The notes under the pieces were generated by a model, which was not told the DNA's origin, made no database searches, and was given only the letters and a program-made list of their open reading frames with translations. A program made the position numbers and the translations under genes. This document shows positions 5,127 through 9,869 of a stretch of 9,869 nt of DNA, piece by piece. The stretch's first letter is position 1. Every line of letters begins with the position of its first letter. This DNA comes from an uncultured Solobacterium sp. Its GTDB lineage: Bacteria > Bacillota_I > Bacilli_A > Erysipelotrichales > Erysipelotrichaceae. Where the stretch lies: assembly GCA_927911475.1 (NCBI GenBank), contig CAKMPP010000160.1, positions 1-9,869 on the forward strand. The letters are read 5' to 3'.

Positions 5127-6512
5127 ATGAAAAAGGGGGATATTTATGTTAGAAAAGTTATTTCATTTAAAGGAAACGGCACAACAGTTAAAACAGAAGT
5201 GATTGCAGGTATTACAACATTTATTACAATGGTGTACATTCTTGCACTCAATCCATCCATCTTAAGTGCTTCTGGTATGGATGCAGGTTCCATCTTAACA
5301 GCGACTGCAGTCGCATCTGCGATTGCATGTTTCTGCATGGCTGCGTTCTCAAATATGCCATTTGCATTATCTGCTGGTTTAGGTTTGAATGCTTACTTCG
5401 CATACACAGTGTGTGGTGTTATGGGTTATCCTTGGCAGGTTGCGTTAACAGCAGTACTTGTGGAAGGTATTATCTTTATCATCATGTCACTAACAAGTGT
5501 TCGTGAAGCAATCTTCAACGCAATTCCAGTACAGTTAAAGGTTGCTGTATCTGTAGGTATTGGTTTCTTTATCGCATTTATTGGTGTACAAAATGCACAT
5601 ATCATCGTTGATGGTCCAACACTTGTTAGTCTATATTCATTTACAGGTGGTATTGCGAATGGAACATTCTCATCACAGGGTGTAGGTGTTATCTTGTGTA
5701 TGATTGGTGTTATATCGATTGTGATAATGTTAATCAAGGGTGTTAAGGGATATATGTTATGGGGTATCTTACTAACTTGGGTATTAGGTATCATCTGCCA
5801 ATTATTAGGTATCTATGTACCAAATCCAGAATTAGGTTACTATTCATTAATCCCAACAGCGTTCTTCTCAATGCCAAATTCTATCGCTCCTACATTCTTC
5901 CAATTTGACTTTGCATTTGTGGCAAGCCACCTAGCAAACTTCATTGTAGTAGTATTTGCATTCTTATTCGTAGATATCTTCGATACTCTTGGAACAGTTA
6001 TTGGATGCGCATCTAAGGCAAATATGTTAGATAAAGATGGTAAGTTACCAAAGATCAAAGGTGTATTATTGGCTGATGCTGTTGGTACAACAGTAGGTGC
6101 TATCTTAGGTACATCCACAATCACAACATTCGTTGAATCTTCTTCTGGTATTACGGAAGGTGGTAGAACTGGTTTAACAAGTGTTACAACAGGCATCTTG
6201 TTCTTAGCTGCTTTATTCTTATCTCCATTATTCTTAACAATTCCTTCCTTTGCGACAGCACCTGCATTGATCGTTGTTGGTTTCTTGATGATGCAGCAGG
6301 TTGTTAACATCGAATGGAACGATATCACAAAGGCATTCCCATGCTTTGTATGCATTACAATGATGGGCTTTGCATATTCAATTTCTGAAGGTATCGCATT
6401 TGGCTTTATCTCTTACACATTTATCCATGTAATTACAGGTAAGGCTAAGGAGATATCACTCCTGATGTATATTCTTACAGGATTATTCATCTTGAAGTTC
6501 TTCATTATCTAA
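5127..6512 (+). CDS. pbuG: AzgA-type hypoxanthine/guanine permease (NCS2), start displaced by an apparent frameshift
   Basis: An integral membrane purine transporter of about 455 residues with roughly 12 hydrophobic segments. AzgA/PbuG/PbuO hallmarks include ITTFITMVYILALNPSIL, SAGLGLNAYFAYTV, VSVGIGFFIAFIGVQNA, LFVDIFDTLGTVIG and GTSTITTFVESSSGITEGGRTG. As sequenced, the open frame starts at ATG 5127 (MKKGDIYVRKVISFKG), which has a weak upstream site and no family resemblance. An ATG at 5146 has a strong AGGGGGA site, and its frame gives MLEKLFHLKE, the usual AzgA N-terminus. One missing A in GGAAAC (5172-5177) would join that start to NGTTVKTEVIAG. I therefore take 5146 as the real start, with a one-base deletion. 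Guanine-class riboswitch control supports hypoxanthine/guanine uptake. Confidence 0.9.
   Translation: MKKGDIYVRKVISFKGNGTTVKTEVIAGITTFITMVYILALNPSILSASGMDAGSILTATAVASAIACFCMAAFSNMPFALSAGLGLNAYFAYTVCGVMGYPWQVALTAVLVEGIIFIIMSLTSVREAIFNAIPVQLKVAVSVGIGFFIAFIGVQNAHIIVDGPTLVSLYSFTGGIANGTFSSQGVGVILCMIGVISIVIMLIKGVKGYMLWGILLTWVLGIICQLLGIYVPNPELGYYSLIPTAFFSMPNSIAPTFFQFDFAFVASHLANFIVVVFAFLFVDIFDTLGTVIGCASKANMLDKDGKLPKIKGVLLADAVGTTVGAILGTSTITTFVESSSGITEGGRTGLTSVTTGILFLAALFLSPLFLTIPSFATAPALIVVGFLMMQQVVNIEWNDITKAFPCFVCITMMGFAYSISEGIAFGFISYTFIHVITGKAKEISLLMYILTGLFILKFFII
5134..5148 (+). promoter_or_regulatory. Ribosome binding site that decides the permease start
   Basis: AGGGGGA at 5134-5140 is followed by TATTT and an ATG at 5146-5148. 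This is the best initiation site in the region, yet it feeds a frame that stops after about 18 codons unless one base is restored near 5175. Confidence 0.7.
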
Positions 6513-6522
6513 AGAAATTACG

Positions 6523-6551
6523 AGGTTCACTTCATAGTGGACCTTTTTTTT
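6523..6551 (+). terminator. Terminator after the purine permease
   Basis: AGGTTCACT (6523-6531) pairs with AGTGGACCT (6536-6544) over 9 bp, with one G-U pair and a TCAT loop. A T8 run, counted from the last stem base, ends at 6551. It starts 10 bases after the permease stop. Confidence 0.9.
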
Positions 6552-6573
6552 CATTTATAATACTGTAAAGAGG
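6532..6573 (+). promoter_or_regulatory. Likely promoter and ribosome binding site of the PfkB-kinase/alaX pair
   Basis: A perfect TATAAT lies at 6556-6561. TTCATA (6532-6537, 18-base spacer) is a possible -35, lying inside the preceding terminator hairpin. AAAGAGG (6567-6573) is 7 bases before ATG 6581 and only 1 base before ATG 6575, so 6581 is the start. Confidence 0.55.
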
Positions 6574-6580
6574 TATGTAT

Positions 6581-7480
6581 ATGATTTATACAGTAACAAT
6601 GAATCCATCACTTGATTACATCGTGCAATTAGAAACGTTTGAAGAAGGAAAGTTGAATCGTTCCATCTTTGAACAGATTGATGTCGGTGGTAAAGGTATC
6701 AATGTGTCGGTTGCCCTAAAGCATTTAGGGAGAATTAGTACACCACTAGGTTATGTGGCTGGTTTTACGGGCGATGAAATTGAGAAGCGTGTAAGTAGTC
6801 ATGGATTAATCCCTGATTTTATTAAGTTGGATTACGGCCAATCTCGTATCAATATTAAAATGAAACACCTAGAGGAAACAGAAATCAATGCGAGTGGTCC
6901 TACGGTTGAAAAAGAAGATATCGAAAAGCTATATGTAAAACTAGAACATCTGACAGAAGGAGATATCCTCATTCTTTCTGGTAGTATGGCGTCAGGTGTT
7001 GATCATAACTTCTATGCGGATGTGATGAAATACCTTGAAGGTAGAAAGATACGGATTGTCGTTGATGCGGTAGGAAGTGTACTCAAAACAGTACTTCCAT
7101 ATCACCCGTATTTAATCAAACCGAATCAACATGAATTATCTGAAATATTTGGCCAAGAGGTATTAGAAGAGCAGGTAGAAGAGTATGCATGCAAGTTGGT
7201 ATCGATGGGTGCACAAAATGTACTTGTCTCACTGGGCACAAAAGGAGCTTTACTAGCAAACCATAAGGTATATCATTGTGATGCGCCAAGTGGAGAAGTG
7301 TTAAATTCCGTAGGTGCAGGAGATTCGATGGTTGCGGCTTTCTTGGTTAGTAAATTAAATGGAGAAGATGATCAAATAGCACTAGAGAAATCTGTGGCGA
7401 TGGGGTCAGCGACTGCATTCTCCTATGGTATTGCTGAGCAAGAGGCGGTAGATATCTTATATAAAGAAATGGTGAAGTAG
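6581..7480 (+). CDS. fruK: 1-phosphofructokinase-like PfkB-family sugar-phosphate kinase
   Basis: A 299-residue ribokinase-fold (PfkB) kinase of the FruK/LacC subgroup. It starts MIYTVTMNPSLDYIV, the usual subgroup N-terminus. Further landmarks are the substrate glycines VGGKGINVS (35-43), GFTGDEI (61-67), SRINIK (88-93), KPNQHEL (180-186), and the anion-hole/catalytic motif VGAGDSMVAAF (244-254) with Asp248 as expected base. FruK phosphorylates fructose 1-phosphate to fructose 1,6-bisphosphate in the cytoplasm; LacC acts on tagatose 6-phosphate. No fructose PTS or DeoR-type regulator gene lies beside it, so the substrate is inferred from sequence style only. An in-frame ATG at 6575 is rejected because the ribosome binding site would touch it. 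The stop codon abuts the ATG of the editing gene. Confidence 0.82.
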   Translation: MIYTVTMNPSLDYIVQLETFEEGKLNRSIFEQIDVGGKGINVSVALKHLGRISTPLGYVAGFTGDEIEKRVSSHGLIPDFIKLDYGQSRINIKMKHLEETEINASGPTVEKEDIEKLYVKLEHLTEGDILILSGSMASGVDHNFYADVMKYLEGRKIRIVVDAVGSVLKTVLPYHPYLIKPNQHELSEIFGQEVLEEQVEEYACKLVSMGAQNVLVSLGTKGALLANHKVYHCDAPSGEVLNSVGAGDSMVAAFLVSKLNGEDDQIALEKSVAMGSATAFSYGIAEQEAVDILYKEMVK

Positions 7481-8655
7481 ATGAGTGAATTTCAAGAATA
7501 TTATTATAGTCACCCTTATGCAAGAGAACTAGATACAGTTGTAGTATCCTGCCATGCATGCAAGGATGGATATGAGATTACTTTGCAAGATACAATCTTT
7601 TATCCAGAAGGTGGTGGGCAGCCTTGCGATAAAGGTACAATTCAAGATATAACAGTACTTGATGTACAACGGAAAGAAGATAAGATTGTACATATCTTAA
7701 AACAACCACTTCCGATAGGAGAAAAAGTTCATTGTGTAATCAATTGGGAACATCGTTATGATTTAATGCAGAATCATACGGGAGAACATATCTTTTCAGG
7801 TCTCGTAAAGAAGTTACATGGATATTCCAATGTTGGTTTTCATATGGGTGAATATATCTGCGCAGATTTCCAAGGTGATTTAACACAAGGAATGATTCAA
7901 GAAGTTGAAAGATATGTAAACCAGGCAATCTGGGATAATTTACCAGTACAAGAAATCTTCTGTACACCAAGTGAAACAGGAATGTATGAGTATCGCTCTA
8001 AGATTGAGATTGCAGGGATAACACGTATTGTATCAATTGAGGGTTATGACATGTGTGCATGTTGTGGTATGCATGTTAGTCATACTGGAGAAATAGGAAT
8101 CTGTAAGGTTGTCAATTTTGAAAAGACAGGAAATAAAACAAGAGTATTCTTGTTGAGTGGAAGAAAAGCATTTGTCTATCTCAATCACATTCAACAAGAA
8201 AATAGTAAGATTTCAAAGCTGCTATCCGCAAAGCCATTAGAACTATCAAGTGCGGTTAGTGATCTTGGACAACGATATTTAGAGCTACAAAAATCCTATC
8301 GTCAATTATCTACCGAGATAATGTTAAAGGATGCAAAACAAATTCCTATGTATGATGCGATTCTATATACTGCCTTACTAGCAGACTATGAAGCAATGCG
8401 TGTATTCTGTAATCACTGTATCAAAAGGGTATTTCAACGGTTATGGTAATTGCGAAAAATGAAGTAGGCTATGCGTATGTCATCATGAGTAAGACTATTG
8501 ACTTGCAATCGATTCGTGCTGAATTCAACTTACGGATCAACGCTAAAGGTGGTGGAAATAGTGAAATGATGCAGGGTAGTTGTACAGCAACCCCAACTGA
8601 AATATCGCATGCATTTGGCACTCTAACAGGGGTTACAATGCATATTGTTTCCTAA
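7481..8655 (+). pseudogene. alaX: AlaX-type alanyl-tRNA editing hydrolase, frameshifted as sequenced
   Basis: It hydrolyses tRNA-Ala mischarged with Ser or Gly. Residues about 1-90 form the AlaRS-like beta domain (DTIFYPEGGGQPCDKG at 37-52). The editing domain has zinc-site motifs HTGEH (99-103) and CCGMH (194-198). A coiled segment follows at about 230-285, then a C-terminal DHHA1 domain ending in RINAKGGGNSEMMQGS, whose GGG and QG are typical. As sequenced, the first frame stops at 8447-8449 after 322 residues, the last seven (RVFQRLW) unlike the family. The DHHA1 half continues in another frame (GISTVMVIAKNEVGYAYV) to a TAA at 8653-8655. One extra A or G in CAAAAGGG (8422-8429) restores a 391-residue AlaX-L protein. 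An ATG at 8443 could start the second half alone, but it has no ribosome binding site. Start 7481 directly abuts the kinase stop. Confidence 0.88.
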
Positions 8656-8724
8656 CATTTCCTAGAAATAATAAATTCTTTAAAAACTAACACAAAAAGC
8701 GTAAGTAGATGTGAATATTTTCGT
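8656..8724 (+). other. Intergenic stretch after alaX
   Basis: AT-rich sequence with no open frame and no clear hairpin with a T-run. I see no terminator for the kinase-alaX unit, so read-through into gpmA is possible. Confidence 0.35.
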
Positions 8725-8752
8725 TTGACATCATAAAGTCATGTGATACGAT
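8725..8752 (+). promoter_or_regulatory. Strong promoter of gpmA
   Basis: A perfect TTGACA (8725-8730) and TACGAT (8747-8752) are spaced by 16 bases, with a TG at 8744-8745 giving an extended -10. The gene has a consensus AAGGAGG at 8771-8777 just before ATG 8783. This is the best promoter in the window, in keeping with a highly expressed glycolytic gene. Confidence 0.78.
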
Positions 8753-8782
8753 TGATTTGTTAAAAAACGAAGGAGGCTTAAA

Positions 8783-9528
8783 ATGAAACTTGTTTTAATT
8801 AGACATGGTGAAAGTGAATGGAATAAGCTCAACCTTTTCACAGGTTGGACAGACGTTGAACTTTCTGAGAAGGGTGTAGAAGAAGCTAAGGCTGGCGGAC
8901 GTGCTTTAAAGGAAGCAGGATTCGACTTTGATCTTTGCTATACATCATATTTGAAGCGTGCAATTCACACATTAAACTTTGTATTATCTGAAATGGACCG
9001 TGAATGGTTACCAGTTACTAAGACTTGGAAGCTCAATGAAAGACACTATGGTGCATTACAGGGCTTAAATAAGGCTGAAACAGCTGAGAAGTATGGTGAA
9101 GAGAAGGTTAAGATCTGGAGAAGATCATTGATGTTCAGCCACCTGCTTTAGATCCAACAGATGAAAGAAATCCAGCATTACAGGAAGCTTACCGTAATGA
9201 AAATAAGGATGAACTTCCATTAGCTGAATCCTTAAAGGATACAATCGCTCGTGCAGTTCCTTACTATGAACAGGAAATCTTACCACAGATGAAGGCTGGT
9301 AAGCGTGTCATCATCGCTGCTCACGGTAACAGCTTACGTGCTCTTGTTAAGTATTTTGAAAACTTAACAGATGAAGAAATCATCGGTGTAAACATCCCTA
9401 CAGGTGTTCCACTCGTTTACACATTCGATGACAACGGAAAGTTCATCTCTAAGGAATACTTAGGCGACCAGGCTGCTATTGAAGCGAAGATGGCTGCAGT
9501 TGCTAAACAAGGAAGCGTTCAAAAGTAA
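8783..9528 (+). pseudogene. gpmA: 2,3-bisphosphoglycerate-dependent phosphoglycerate mutase, frameshifted as sequenced
   Basis: It interconverts 3- and 2-phosphoglycerate in glycolysis and gluconeogenesis. The N-terminal frame shows LIRHGESEWN (5-14) with phospho-acceptor His8, GWTDVELSEKG (21-31), Arg59, and LNERHYGALQG (84-94) with the expected general acid Glu86. At 9128-9130 the sequence reads TTGAT where TTCGAT would encode Phe-Asp, and the frame then stops at 9149-9151 after 122 residues. From 9130 a shifted frame continues DVQPPALDPTDERNPALQ, then the second active-site motif AAHGNSLRALVKYFENL (His181 when rejoined) and NIPTGVPLVY, to a TAA at 9526-9528. Restoring one base gives 248 residues, the normal GpmA length. 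All catalytic residues are present across the two halves. Such a conserved gene behind a strong promoter makes a sequencing error more likely than decay. Confidence 0.93.
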
Positions 9529-9536
9529 ATAAATCA

Positions 9537-9561
9537 AAAAGAGCCAACTGGCTCTTTTCTT
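9537..9561. terminator. Bidirectional terminator between gpmA and the convergent ACT-domain gene
   Basis: AAAAGAGCC (9537-9545) pairs with GGCTCTTTT (9550-9558) around AACT. T-runs lie on the 3' side for both strands, so one hairpin can end gpmA and the minus-strand gene, whose stop is at 9562-9560. Confidence 0.88.
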
Positions 9562-9869
9562 ATGCAATCGCATCAAGCTGTACTTTACGTACACAAGAAT
9601 GTTTGAGTAATTGTTTTAATAGATTGTCTGGAGTATTTTCCATCTTAGAGATATCTAAACTAATCAATACTGTTGCGTATCCATCCACTGGAATAGCTTG
9701 CGAGATTGTTAAGACACTTGCTTGTGCTTTACTCAATGTTTGTAGTACTGCTGTTAATGCGCCACTTTCATCTTTTAGGATGAGAGAGATTGTCATCGTA
9801 CGTGAAGTGGAATTATCAGAAATCTCAAATAGATAATCTTTATAACGATAGTAGGTATTTTCTAGAGAT
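9560..9869 (-). CDS. ACT-domain protein of the PheB/UPF0735 family (N-terminus beyond the window)
   Basis: The minus-strand frame is open from the window edge to a TAA at 9562-9560, giving at least 102 residues. The ATG at 9796 is internal. Upstream of it the frame reads SLENTYYRYKDYLFE, which matches the end of the helix-turn-helix-like segment that precedes the ACT domain in B. subtilis PheB (there SRSAFYKYRDAVF). The ACT domain follows: TMTISLILKDESGALTAVLQ, SVLTISQAIPVDGYATVLISLDIS and a final VRKVQLDAIA. ACT domains bind amino acids and often regulate their metabolism. PheB sits next to phenylalanine biosynthesis genes in Bacillus, but its role is not settled. The family name rests on remembered sequence; the missing N-terminus of about 45 residues would confirm it. 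Confidence 0.75.
   Translation of the reverse strand, partial: SLENTYYRYKDYLFEISDNSTSRTMTISLILKDESGALTAVLQTLSKAQASVLTISQAIPVDGYATVLISLDISKMENTPDNLLKQLLKHSCVRKVQLDAIA

Noticed and set aside
8415..8432. Programmed -1 ribosomal frameshifting in alaX
   Set aside because: In the 0 frame the site reads ATC AAA AGG, which does not allow tandem slippage on an X-XXY-YYZ heptamer, and I see no stimulatory hairpin just downstream. Sequencing error is simpler given three other indels nearby.
8443..8655. A separate 70-residue gene after alaX
   Set aside because: It is the DHHA1 C-terminus of AlaX in a shifted frame, lacks its own ribosome binding site, and family resemblance extends upstream of its ATG (GISTV).
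9289..9528. A separate 79-residue protein after gpmA
   Set aside because: It is the C-terminal half of GpmA. The same frame is open and matches the family from 9130, well before the ATG at 9289.
9603..9836. A plus-strand ORF of 77 residues at the right end
   Set aside because: It is antisense to the ACT-domain gene, which has clear family motifs on the minus strand and is open to the window edge.

Overview
The window is ordinary low-GC Firmicutes chromosome: AT-rich DNA, AGGAGG-type ribosome binding sites, U-tract terminators, the rpsF-ssb-rpsR operon, lrgAB and a purine riboswitch. Gene content and protein style fit an anaerobic Erysipelotrichia- or Bacilli-like lineage. That placement is an inference from protein resemblance, not a demonstrated one. 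I see no mobile element, CRISPR array, tRNA, rRNA or phage gene.

Layout, left to right. (1) 1-189: the 3' end of uvrB. (2) 193-718: a two-helix membrane protein whose frame breaks near 541. (3) 745-2534: a terminator, a promoter, a class I aminotransferase and an Lrp/AsnC regulator (alaT-alaR type), and another terminator. (4) 2534-3705: an extended -10 promoter, a structured leader, then rpsF (S6), ssb and rpsR (S18), closed by a strong terminator. (5) 3711-4786, minus strand: lrgA-lrgB with their own terminator. (6) 4940-6551: a promoter, a guanine-class purine riboswitch with terminator, and an AzgA-type hypoxanthine/guanine permease. (7) 6556-8655: a 1-phosphofructokinase-like PfkB kinase followed directly by an AlaX-type alanyl-tRNA editing hydrolase. 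(8) 8725-9528: phosphoglycerate mutase gpmA behind a strong promoter. (9) 9560-9869, minus strand: the 3' part of a PheB/UPF0735 ACT-domain protein cut by the window end. A bidirectional terminator separates it from gpmA.

The most notable thing is not a new system. Four separate genes (the membrane protein, the start of the purine permease, alaX and gpmA) are each interrupted or displaced by a one-base frame error. In each case the reading frame resumes at once in a neighbouring frame with perfect family resemblance. Three of the four lie in A-runs. This pattern argues for base-calling or assembly indels rather than four decayed genes, so these proteins should be read as full length: about 174, 455, 391 and 248 residues.

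Functionally these are housekeeping and nutrient-linked modules: DNA repair (UvrB), alanine/pyruvate metabolism (AlaT-AlaR; LrgAB is linked to pyruvate transport in some Firmicutes), translation and replication (S6, SSB, S18), alanyl-tRNA quality control (AlaX), purine salvage under riboswitch control, and glycolysis (PfkB kinase, GpmA).
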